Of a stretch of DNA of 64,000 bases, positions 12,028 to 22,876 are shown in pieces. Source of the stretch: Paracentrotus lividus (taxonomy: Eukaryota; Echinodermata; Echinoidea; Camarodonta; Echinidae); assembly GCA_940671915.1 (NCBI GenBank), contig CALNVZ010002100.1, forward strand, positions 11,368,568-11,432,567, in the 5' to 3' direction. Under the pieces are notes generated by a model. That model was not told the origin of the DNA and did no database searches. It saw only the letters and a program-made list of their open reading frames with translations. The position numbers and the translations under genes were made by a program. Within the stretch, counting starts at the first letter, position 1. Every line of letters starts with the position of its first letter.

Positions 12028-13085
12028 GAGCAAATTGATGTGTCCATCAGAGAGGTTAAGATGTTGAAATTAGAAGAGTTAGAGAGGTAATATCGGGAGA
12101 AGTCTGGCCAGGAAGGTGATGTGAGGTGTAAGTAGAAAGAGTTAAGTAGACTTAAAGTCGCTCATAAATACCTAGTTGCGTGTGTATATTATGCATGACA
12201 TCATTGGTCATGTCATGTTCAGGGATGCTCGCCATTGAGAAGTCTGTTAGTGAGATTGCACATGAAATACAAGATGCGCTTAGAATTGAAGTGCAACATA
12301 CTGACACTTTTAAGCAAAATTCAGCAGAATTTCTCCTGCTATTCCACAACTTATTATAACTTTAATCAAGGAGAAATCTGGTCAGGAAGGTGTATGTGAG
12401 GTGTTATGTAAGAGCAGAAGGTCTACCTGGTAATTAAGTAGAGCAATTTTAAAAGGTTAAAATTAAAGAGTAAGAGTTTATAATCTGGTAGAAGTCCGGT
12501 CAGGAAGGTGTTGTGAAGTGTAATGTAAGAGCAAGAAGGTCTTCTTGTAAAGTAGATCGAAGCATTAAGTAGAGCAATTGTTAAGATGTTAAAATTAAAG
12601 GTTAGAGCTTATAACTGGTAGAATTCTGGTTAGGAAGGTGTATATTAGGTGTTGAAAAGAGAAAGAACTATTTCTGGTAAGAATTTGCATTAAGTAGAGT
12701 AATGGTCATGTTGTTAAAATTAAGGATTACAGCTTATATCTGGTAGAATTTTGGTTAGGAAGGTGTATGTAAGGGGTTGAATAAGAGAAAGAACTATTTC
12801 TGGTAAGAATTTGCATTAAGTAGAGCAATGGTCATGTTGTTAAAATTAAGGATTTACAGCTTATAGTCTGGTAGAATTTTGGTTAGGAAGGTGTATGTAA
12901 GGTGTTGAATAAGAGAAAGAACTATTTCTGGTAAGAATTTGCATTAAGTAGAGCAATGGTCATGTTGTTAAAATTAAAGATTTAGAGGTGTATGTGAGTG
13001 TTAGAGCAAGAAGCTCTTCCTATTATCATGGTAAGAGGATGCATTAAGTAGAGCAATAGTCTTGTAACAGAAAAGATTTGTAACT
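12028..13085 (+). repeat. tandem array, ~126-base unit, about seven copies
   Basis: The unit carries the landmarks GCATTAAGTAGAGCAAT, TTGTTAAAATTAA, TGGTAGAATTTTGG and AGGAAGGTGTATGT. The AAGTAGAG landmark recurs near 12432, 12562, 12687, 12813, 12941 and 13041, so spacing is about 125-130 bases with a shortened last unit. The copies around 12690-12960 are the most alike, implying recent expansion. The first unit is split by a MITE (12128-12355). Confidence 0.8.
12128..12355. mobile_element. MITE copy inserted in the tandem array
   Basis: The left end (AAAGAGTTAAGTAGACTTAA then AGTCGCTC) matches the terminal repeat of the element at 2328-2531, and interior stretches such as CCTAGTTGCGTG and GGGATGC also match. 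The right end is degraded and its limit is approximate. Array sequence resumes after it (AGAAATCTGGTCAGGAAGG), so it interrupts a unit. The open frame at 12152-12349 is incidental. Confidence 0.55.
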
Positions 13086-13162
13086 AAGTCAATGGCCTAG
13101 TGCCCTTTTATTTATTATTCTCGAAGTGTGACTAAAGTGTTTTAGTAGGCCTACTAACTTAA

Positions 13163-14944
13163 CCCTTTGGGTGCGACGGCTTCTACAGAAGCGAGCAAGG
13201 TTTCAGTCTGCTACGACGACGGGCTTCTACAGAAGCGAGATATTCTCTAATATATTGACAAGCTTTTTCAGCTTTTCACCAGCTTTTGGGGCTAAATTCT
13301 TGAGGGATAGGACAAAGATATATTCATTTTTATATCTATTAAAGAAATAACCTAGTTACGTGGAAAAAAATCAAGAAAAATTCACTTCGTTTAAGCATTA
13401 CCATAATTTTTACATAAGAAACGAATTCCGATTTAACTTTTGGCGTACGCGTCGGAGGGGAAGAATAATCAAATAAAGCTAGCTCGGAGAGAGAAATATG
13501 AGAGATAAAGATTGAGAATGAGAAGAAGAGAGAGAAAGAAAGGTTAAGGGATTAAAACAATGTTCATTATTATAGATATATGAAACATTAGTTGCATGGA
13601 AATTAAGCCTGTCGATTTCCGATTCTCCTAGGTTATATATACTTATCACGATAATGAGAGAGGTTGATTATTGAATTTTGCTTGAACTAGTTGTTGTAAC
13701 TATAACAATGTAATTAAATGTAAAGTATGCCTCATGCAGTAGGTATTATAAGTTAAAAGTCCCGCTTTTATTTCAAAACTTACACCTGCGCTTTTATGAA
13801 TGGTGCTTAGTCAAAGGTGCCATTGTCCAGAGGTGCGAAGCCGGCGCTATGATCTTTAATCTATATTTTATAGAAATAATTTGANNNNNNNNNNNNNNNN
13901 NNNNNNNNNNNNNNNNNNNNNNNNNNNNNNNNNNNNNNNNNNNNNNNNNNNNNNNNNNNNNNNNNNNNNNNNNNNNNNNNNNNNNNNNNNNNNNNNNNNN
14001 NNNNNNNNNNNNNNNNNNNNNNNNNNNNNNNNNNNNNNNNNNNNNNNNNNNNNNNNNNNNNNNNNNNNNNNNNNNNNNNNNNNNNNNNNNNNNNNNNNNN
14101 NNNNNNNNNNNNNNNNNNNNNNNNNNNNNNNNNNNNNNNNNNNNNNNNNNNNNNNNNNNNNNNNNNNNNNNNNNNNNNNNNNNNNNNNNNNNNNNNNNNN
14201 NNNNNNNNNNNNNNNNNNNNNNNNNNNNNNNNNNNNNNNNNNNNNNNNNNNNNNNNNNNNNNNNNNNNNNNNNNNNNNNNNNNNNNNNNNNNNNNNNNNN
14301 NNNNNNNNNNNNNNNNNNNNNNNNNNNNNNNNNNNNNNNNNNNNNNNNNNNNNNNNNNNNNNNNNNNNNNNNNNNNNNNNNNNNNNNNNNNNNNNNNNNN
14401 NNNNNNNNNNNNNNNNNNNNNNNNNNNNNNNNNNNNNNNNNNNNNNNNNNNNNNNNNNNNNNNNNNNNNNNNNNNNNNNNNNNNNNNNNNNNNNNNNNNN
14501 NNNNNNNNNNNNNNNNNNNNNNNNNNNNNNNNNNNNNNNNNNNNNNNNNNNNNNNNNNNNNNNNNNNNNNNNNNNNNNNNNNNNNNNNNNNNNNNNNNNN
14601 NNNNNNNNNNNNNNNNNNNNNNNNNNNNNNNNNNNNNNNNNNNNNNNNNNNNNNNNNNNNNNNNNNNNNNNNNNNNNNNNNNNNNNNNNNNNNNNNNNNN
14701 NNNNNNNNNNNNNNNNNNNNNNNNNNNNNNNNNNNNNNNNNNNNNNNNNNNNNNNNNNNNNNNNNNNNNNNNNNNNNNNNNNNNNNNNNNNNNNNNNNTA
14801 CTGCAAATCATGAAAATGACCGAGTTAGATGCAAGGAGTAATGAAAGCACAAAACATGACAAATTTCTATTATACTGTCAGTGTACAAGAAATCGCTCTG
14901 CCACGGGGGTAACAATCACATTTCACAGGCTCGCGCTCAAAGGG
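13163..14944. mobile_element. piggyBac-like element containing an assembly gap
   Basis: TTAA at 13159-13162 and 14945-14948 flank ends that are inverted copies of each other: CCCTTTGGGTGCGACGG on the left and, reverse-complemented, CCCTTTGAGCGCGAGCC on the right. CCCTTTG-starting ends inside a TTAA duplication are typical of piggyBac-like transposons. Just inside the left end GGCTTCTACAGAAGCGAG occurs twice (about 13178 and 13219). Most of the interior is Ns, so a transposase cannot be confirmed or excluded. Confidence 0.72.
13885..14798. other. assembly gap (914 Ns)
   Basis: An unbroken run of N. Long open frames crossing it are artefacts of translating N. Confidence 0.99.
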
Positions 14945-14948
14945 TTAA

Positions 14949-17900
14949 GTCACCCTTCGACAATAAAGGCCAAAAATCCTTATTGCTCAATTCTGTAGGT
15001 CCCCTGTTTACTTACTTATAAGCAATGAATTGCTTCTTAGAAAGACATGTAGAATACAACAATCAATAATCTTGACATAAACATTTGCAAAATCGATTAA
15101 CAAAGGATATGTTGTTCATTAGTTTAAGTTATTGGAATCAATGAAGAAAGTTGTTAAATCTAAAGGGAAAGTTTATGTAAAAATGTTACAACCATGTAGA
15201 AAACAAATATTTTTTCTTGTAAATTTTTGAAGGTATTATAGCAAGTAATATGGTTTAGAACTGTCAAATATTCAGTAGCTGTTATAATTTCTATGTTGTC
15301 ATTCTTTATTTTTTAACAATTTTCTTTTCCTAGATATTAACGTCTGTGAAATAATCTGCAATGATATATGGAACTTTTACTGACAAACTTTTTACCTTAT
15401 ATTTTGACACATATTTCGGTAAAAGCGTGCCACAGCCAGTATCTTTATGAGAATCACAATTGGATTATATGGAACACCCTCTTTATTAATGAAATCACTA
15501 AAATGTTTATTCTAATTTGCTTAGATTTGGCAACTACACTTGTGTTTACATATTCATCCCAAAATGTTTTTTTTTTTTTATTCAAATGTTATTTCCATTG
15601 GAAAGGAGGATGTATGATATATTTTCTGGTGCCAGAGTCAATGATAACAGATAAATCAATTAACTCACCCACATTTACATCCTACCAGTGTTAGACCCTA
15701 AAAGGGATGTACTTTTCAGTGGAGTTATGTAACAGCAATCACACCCATGCTCCTAACCTTTCTCCATAATCTTATACACTGTATTTCACATGCAGAAAGA
15801 CATTGGTGTAAATCCTGTTTACAGAGGTTAGTATCCTTTTAGAACTCTCCACGTGATATATGTATATTTGGCTGGTGGCCTCTGTATTATTTGGATTGGA
15901 GGAAGTCTGCTAATTGCCAATTGCTACACAAGTACATTTCTCTCAATTTGCTAATTACTCTCCTGAGATTTCCTTTGATAGTATATGTAAAGCCTGATCT
16001 ATTAATAATTAATTGAATCAACAAGGAGGTCAGTATTAAAATACATTTTCCATTGTTGTAAAATGCCTCTTTATATGAGCAAATGAGGAAAGGCTATAAA
16101 GGTGAAATCAGTAGAACAGTTGTAGAAAAGTGTTCTTGTAACAAGAATGTCCCAAAGGCATTTGTAATTATACCACTGTGCCACATTGAATTTCAACACA
16201 GTTTTGTTTTAAATTGAATTCTCAGATTATCTAAAATTGTTGGTAAAAACCCTAATATTTACTTTTGACAAAATGATTCCCGTGTAGCCAATCTGAATCA
16301 GGATGGTGTAATTAATTTCTGTTCAGATGGGTGCTTACTGTTTGAACAGATTGGCACATTTGGCATGCCCAAGGATGTGCAAAGAGGCACATATGTCACA
16401 TAACCAAGACCATTAGGAAGGACTTGAAGCTGTAAACCAATTGATTGCTGTAATACCTAAAAGCCTATTTAAATTGCTTTCTAACCAGTGAGGTAGAAAA
16501 AACTCCTATAAATATTTTATAACAGCATATACATTTCTGAAATATTTCTGTTTTATGTCTGCCACTATTTTGTTTTGGGATATGAAGAAAGGTCGACTTT
16601 GGTAAATACTGCCGGAAAGGAGATTTTAATCGCAGAGTGCCTTTCCTGCTACAGGAAAAATATCTGCCATGATTGAGGTGATCTCCCAGCGAGATGCACT
16701 GGCAGAAGGCTTCCTTTTAATGGTTCACTCCCTCTCATGTGTACTCTTGCAAACTTTGTGCATTTTTGAGATTCTCTGTAAAGGAATTTTCCTTCACTGG
16801 CAACTTTTTGTGAAAATAGATTGGGACTGTTACATTCACAAAGAAATGTTGAACATTAAAAAAATTTCCTTGCGAATATTTGTCAAACAGTACAAATTAT
16901 TTTCAACTTTGTTGAACTACAGTAAATCTAAATAACCTCAATTTTCCTGTGTTCGGAAGCATTTGTTTGAAGAAAAATTTTGCAAACATTTCCGACTCCT
17001 TGACTTCTAATTTCTCTTAGTTCCATTGGTTTTAGATAAAAATTACTTAGTTGCTCTGAGATATGGACATAGAAGAAAAAAATTGGTTGGAAAGGAAGGT
17101 CAAAAATAAATTAGTTAAAGAAGAAATAAAAAGAAAGCCAATAGTGAAATCTTGATATTAAATAATTGCTGTAAAAATTCTCCTTTGTTGTCATGGAATT
17201 TTATCCTTTCCTACTAACACATATTTTGAGTAAACGTATCAGGTACCTGCCATTGTGCAGCTAACCTAAAATCCGCTTTCCTTTTTTAAGGTAGGAAGTT
17301 TAGTGGTTAGGTTGGTTGAATCGATAAGGTCAGTGAAATTAGGTGACAAATTGGTGCTATCAAATTGAAGGATTTTTCTTGATGATTATTCAATATTGAA
17401 TGATTTTATCTTCTGTTTTCCAATGATATTTCCTTGTTTTGACCAATGTCATTACCATAACGTTCACAGCCTCATATCTGTGATATATCATTTTCTTTAT
17501 TTGTTTGTATTTTATCTTCTTGTTCCTGTCTTTCAATACTTTTTAAATTCAATTCATTCCTTCTTTTTAGAGTCTTTAAATTGAAATTATATTTTGGGAT
17601 ATCATTTTACATTCAAACATTAATGTTTGGATCTTTAAAAAAAATATATAAGCAGTATGTTTGAGTTTTATCCAAGAAACTAGTAATAACTCAGACCAAT
17701 TCAGTAGAGATCTTTTGAATCTCCTCTTGAAGGAACTGTTCTTTGTGCTTCCTGACAATGCAAAGAAGCATGCTGAGGGGTAGATATAAGGAGGAAATTT
17801 CAGAAAGAGAATGAAACATTAAGAGGGAGGGAGGGAGAAAGGATAGGTTAATAATGATAGACAAACTGAGAAAAAAAAGAGAGTGAGGGTGACAGACAGC

Positions 17901-18379
17901 CTTAATCCCCTAAATTTTAGTTTTGCTTTCAGCCTTGGAGTGGATCAATTCTTGCCCATAAATAGATCAATACCCCTTCACACTCACAGGAAGGAACCCG
18001 CTGTTCTGGTCATATGACCATGCCTCTCTGCTTCCCCCTTAACCAGGCCTTATACCCATGTTACACCATGGGGACCCATTTCACACTAAACAAACCATCA
18101 CCTGAATAGTAGATATTTTAATGATTCAGGTTTTTTTCTTCTTTTCATTGGCGTGACAATCTTTAACCCCACACATCCCACCACTGCCAACTCCTGCTTA
18201 AAACTCAGTGACACCAAGGAGACCCATTTCACACCAGACAAAGCATTACATTATTTTGAATAGTACATATCCTAATGATACAGAGGTTTGTTTCATTGTT
18301 GTAACATGTGATTATTCCTTTTAACATCTTCAACCCTGTACATCCCACCGCTGCCACCAATTCTGAAAGTTTTCACTTC
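14949..18379. other. non-coding, no gene recognised
   Basis: AT-rich sequence with scattered 60-108-codon open frames (15368-15694, 16669-16935, 17396-17584). None shows conserved motifs or exon borders that I can support. A GA-rich patch lies near 17820-17895. Confidence 0.5.
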
Positions 18380-18720
18380 ATCTAACAGCATTTGGTCAAA
18401 TTATCATTAATTGTGTTATATCAAATGGGCTAAACCCACTTTGTCAACTAACAATTTCGTCTAATATCACTATGGTCTAATATAAAATTGCTCCAATAAT
18501 AGCCAAATTTTCTAATTCCTTTTTTGTCCAATTCCTAAACAAATTACTGGAATTGATGTTGGATACAAGACAAAATGGTAAAGAAGCGAAGTGGCAATTA
18601 GGCAAAGAATAAATAATTAGACAAACTGGTTGTAATCAAAATGTAATTAGACCATGTGGTATAAGACCAAATGGGCATTAGTCAATTAAGTTTAGACCAA
18701 TTGGCAATTTACCCTGTGAA
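18380..18720. repeat. foldback of degenerate TTAGACCAA/TTGGTCTAA motifs
   Basis: The left half carries repeated NNTTGGTCAAATTA, TTGTCAACTA, CGTCTAATA and GGTCTAATA motifs. The right half carries the complementary orientation: AATTAGACAAACT, AATTAGACCATG, ATAAGACCAAATGG, TTTAGACCAATTGG. The segment is therefore an array of ~15-20-base degenerate units arranged as an imperfect inverted repeat, with no coding capacity. Confidence 0.6.
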
Positions 18721-20810
18721 ATTGCTTTCTCATGTTTGGGATGTGGAGGCTTAACGTGAGTGCCGGGCATGATTTGCAGGTTTGTGGATATCCAGGTGTA
18801 TGTTTCTTGGGGTGAAGGCTGGTGTCATGTTGCATTGTGGGAAGAGATTGTTAATAGATCTGATATTGATAACATAATCACATTATGATTAGATCTATGA
18901 TTTCCAATGTTGACTTCACTCTAGTTTCATTGTAATGACATTCAATTTGAAATATCCTCTATTTTCAAGTATTTTTGTAATATCCTTTTTCTATATATAA
19001 TTTTATTCATGTTCAAGCTGAAAGTAGAAATACATTTTTTACATCACCATAATATGTTAACTACTCTACAGGATGGTTAATCACTCCTTTTGATTTTGAT
19101 ACAACAAAGTACAATGACTTTTTAATGAAAAACACATCCAGTGACATTTGTTTCACATGTATTAATGTCAGGTCTGTCAGATCTGTGTATACCTTAGCCT
19201 GTCAATGAGTAATGCATTCTAAATAATCTCATTTGATTGATGTTCGTCTCTTAAATATGAAGGGGAAAAAAAGACATACATCCAAATTGAATTCCTATTT
19301 TGATTGACTTTAATATCTAGTTCAATGATAAAGGCTACATTGTAGAATTAACAGGTGAAAATCTGTATTTTAGAGGGGGAAAAAAACACCTTTTAAGGAA
19401 GATTTTTTTTTTCACTTTCGGGATGACATATGCCCCCAAATTAACCAAAAATAGGGCCATATTGACCTAATTAAGCTAATAAATGTTCTAATCATTACTG
19501 GTAATTCTAAGTATCCTACAAACTCTTATTGTAAGTTTTACTACTTATTCCATCAAATCAATTTTTCCATATTCGCCAATTGCAGTAGAAAAAAAAATCT
19601 TAACAAGCTCTACATGGACATATTCAATCCTTTATCAAGACAATGAAAAGTGATAGTTTTTTTTTTCTAGTTTCATAAAGACAAATAGTACCTCAATTAG
19701 CACAACTACAATTGCGATCATGGTTGTAACGATAAAGTATTCCTTGTGTCAAAACCATCCAGGTTTCTATTTTTATCATCCCAGACCCTTGGAGAATCGT
19801 CAAGGGATGTATTACAATCCATCTCATCCCAGCTCTGTCTGGTGAAGGATTTTCTTGAATTTCCATTTTGAAAAAAAAAAATATGTTTTTTCTTGTCTAC
19901 TTGTAGAAGATTTGTGGAAGATGAACACAATTTTTGTCAAGGTTTTACATTTGTATCAACATTTACAGAAATGTGTTAAGGGTTTTGTCTTGAATTCTAG
20001 GTTATCTTCTGCTGGGACTGTCTGTGTGTACTTGACTCATGTGAAGATATAAATCATGAGGCATTGAATTAGTAAGATGGAAATCCTACTAGACTGAGAT
20101 TTATGAGCGGTAATATATCTAGAATTGGAATGTAACATTTCAAACAAATAGTCACTTTTCTACAGCCAAAGAAAGACCACAAGGTTGAGTCTTGATAGAC
20201 AATGCAAAAGTCAGATAATATTTTTATAATAGCGATACAAAAAAAATTCTCAAAGAATGTTTATAGTTCAGTGTGAGAGTAAAGTCCTTTGTATGAAATA
20301 GGCCTATGTGGTTAATATAAACTGTCATGCTATTAATTTCAGCCGAGGCTGTAAAAAAAAATAATAGTACTGAACTGAATTTTAACCCAATATAAGAACA
20401 CTTGTTATAGTTTTTTGTTCTGTAAGTCTTTTTTAAGTGTAGACTATCAGTCCACCCGCAGCGCTTTGGAAATCGCTCGTTTTTATGCAAGTCCTATTCA
20501 TGAGTTTGTGTGTTTGAATACGTAATTAGCAGCTTGTACCCCTGTCTTTGTGCGGTTATAACTCTGCATAGAAATGACTATTTGACATGAAATTTTCGGC
20601 ATTAATATATCATACTATCAAAATATATATTCCTTAATAAGAAAGAAAATATGTCTTTCAAAATAGTAGAAATTGTCGGATATATTTTGCGTTAAATTTT
20701 TTTTGAATAACTAGCCTCAAATACGCTTTATTTTCAATGATTCGACGAGAAAATAATCTTCAGCAACTCTTTAGCTTTCCAAAAATACACCAAACATGGT
20801 ATTTCAAGAT
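18721..20810. other. non-coding, no gene recognised
   Basis: AT-rich sequence. Open frames at 19718-19930, 19855-20052 and 20224-20490 show no family resemblance. Confidence 0.5.
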
Positions 20811-21083
20811 TTATACCAGTCAGGAGCTAGCTAAATGTGCAGCAAAATACAAAATTGCTTCAATATCTGCGATCTGATTGGCTGGTCTGACTTTGAGTGT
20901 GATTTGATTGGCTGATGCAAATCTCACGCACGCACCAAAGGTCACTGCGCGGTCAGGTAACGGCTCCCACGTGTTTCAAAATCCCCGCTCGCATCAGTCC
21001 TTGATTCAAGCAGCCAATCAGAAAGCCGCATTTTTCTGTATTTTGGACTTGCTTTATATTTTGCTAGCTCCTGACTGGTATAA
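20811..21083. mobile_element. palindromic MITE, TTATACCAGTCAGGAGCTAG ends
   Basis: TTATACCAGTCAGGAGCTAG at 20811 is repeated as its exact reverse complement ending at 21083. The arms continue inward as imperfect matches (AAATACAAAATTGCTTC; TGATTGGCTG). The 273-base element is CpG-richer than its flanks and has CCAAT/ATTGG boxes in both arms. The open frame at 20908-21090 runs through the repeat and is not a gene. Confidence 0.78.
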
Positions 21084-21931
21084 AAAGTAAAGGATATCAA
21101 AAGTTACTACGTTTTGAAGCTAAGATTTAATTCTTTCCAAATATGTAATTTTCTTTTGGATTCATGCAAAAATAACTACTTTTCTTGTCACTATTAACCG
21201 AACTGAATATAGGTTTTTGTTCCATATCTTTCACCAATACTTTTACAATATTCAGATATGATAAAATACCAATAAAATGTGCATGATAGTTAGGTTTAGA
21301 ATTTCTTCTTTCTAAATATGTAGAATCAGGAAATACCATTCACAAAAATCAAAATCTACAAGAGTTGCAAAATCTCAGTTTTAGCCCGCACAGGTCCGTA
21401 CAGCTCCGCAGAGTGCAGATAGAGGACTGGGAGAGTTGAATAAAAATCGCACTCTTGGCTTATTATAGCTCACGCTGCCCTCGGACTGCTATAATACTCC
21501 CTTAGGATTTGCATGACATACCAATGGAGACCCAGTTCATTGGACTGAAATCCTGAAAATTTGTCCTTCCTTTTATGAGCCCTTGATTTTAGGGTCTATA
21601 TATACCAATTATACCATATTATTAGACAGCAAGGATGAAATAAATGTATCTGCCACATTGCAAATACAAGCAAAAAATATGATTCTGTTAAATGCAAAAG
21701 TGTAATAATTGACAAAACTTTCAAATAGGAGATATTTTCCCCATCTTTATGAGGGAGAAATTAACAAGGATCATGAATATAATATTTTGATATTTTATTG
21801 AAAAAGTTGATGGTATAATTAAAAATGTGTTGGGGGCTTTGATTTACAATCAAAGATTTAAGACTCTGTAACTAATAGAAGGGATTTTTTTGTGTTGATG
21901 TATACATAATCATTTCAGTATTCACCCTTAA
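21084..21931. other. non-coding, no gene recognised
   Basis: AT-rich sequence without supported features. Confidence 0.5.
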
Positions 21932-22139
21932 ACCTTTCTGGGCCACTGAGATTAAAATTATAAAGAAAATGATTGCCAATTGAGCTTTGATTAATCATTT
22001 CCCTGTTTCAAATAGGGCATAATGTACCTTCAATAAAACCATTTATAGACTAAACGTATTGCTATTTCAAATTACTGTAGAATACTCAACCCATTTAAGT
22101 TCTATGGCAGGATTTACCGACCAATTGGCATGGAAAGGG
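21932..22139. mobile_element. possible TTAA-flanked MITE
   Basis: TTAA at 21928-21931 and 22140-22143 flank ends reading ACCTTTCTGGGCCACT and, inverted, CCCTTTCCATGCCAAT. The terminal match is short and imperfect, so chance similarity is possible. Confidence 0.28.
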
Positions 22140-22361
22140 TTAATTAATAATGCTTATATCTAGGAGATGATTAGTTGGAGTCATACTGAGTTGAATGTAA
22201 ACATAATACCATTGCCAACCCTCTCATATGACATTAACCTGCGTAATTGGGCCATGGGATACATGAATGAGAGCTAATTGAGCTTTGGACGATGAGGCCA
22301 TGGATGGAATGGTGTCAGAGACTGAAATGGGGGAGGGAAACACATGCATCATAATAGCTAT

Positions 22362-22876
22362 GTTCACATGGGACCGATCGGGGTTTTAGTCCTCGAGGAC
22401 TGTATCCTTAAGATTTAAACCCCGACGGCTTGTTCTCGAGTTGCGTTCACACGGAGTGCTTATCCTCGGGGATATTTATCCTCGAGGATAAGGGAGAGGC
22501 TCGATGACCCGGAAGTACAAATTGTATGTAGCGTGCGCTATTTATTTCCCTGTACTATTCGGCTATGTCCCCTTGACTGAACCGGAAGTTTAAACCGTTA
22601 CAAAAGGTCACTCTTATCCTCGAGAACAGTAACTCCAAGTTAAAATCGTGTCCACACGGTCAAACGCGCGATCGGAGACCACCCACCGCTTGGAGTTTCG
22701 AGCCTTAACCCTAAGATCTGTCGAGAACATAAACCCCGACTTGTCCTCTGAGAACATAAACACCGAGTTCGTTCACACGGGCCTTAACTCCAAGTTAACT
22801 CCCCAAGTTGTCCTCGAGAACATAGTCCTCGAGGACAACTTGGAGTTAACTTGGAGTTAAGGCTTGCCGTGTGAAC
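22362..22876. mobile_element. modular palindromic MITE, GTTCACACGG family, copy 1
   Basis: The ends are GTTCACATGGGACC and, inverted, GTTCACACGGCAAGCC. The ~515-base body is almost entirely short palindromes and repeats: many CCTCGAGGAC or TCCTCGAGAACA modules, plus AACTTGGAGTTAA / TTAACTCCAAGTTAAC blocks in both orientations, so the whole element could fold into nested hairpins. It is CpG-rich against its flanks. A closely related copy is at 32466-32974. The open frame at 22648-22860 is a by-product. Confidence 0.8.

Noticed and set aside
13861..14862. 310-333-codon open frames on both strands
   Set aside because: They consist of translated Ns in an assembly gap.
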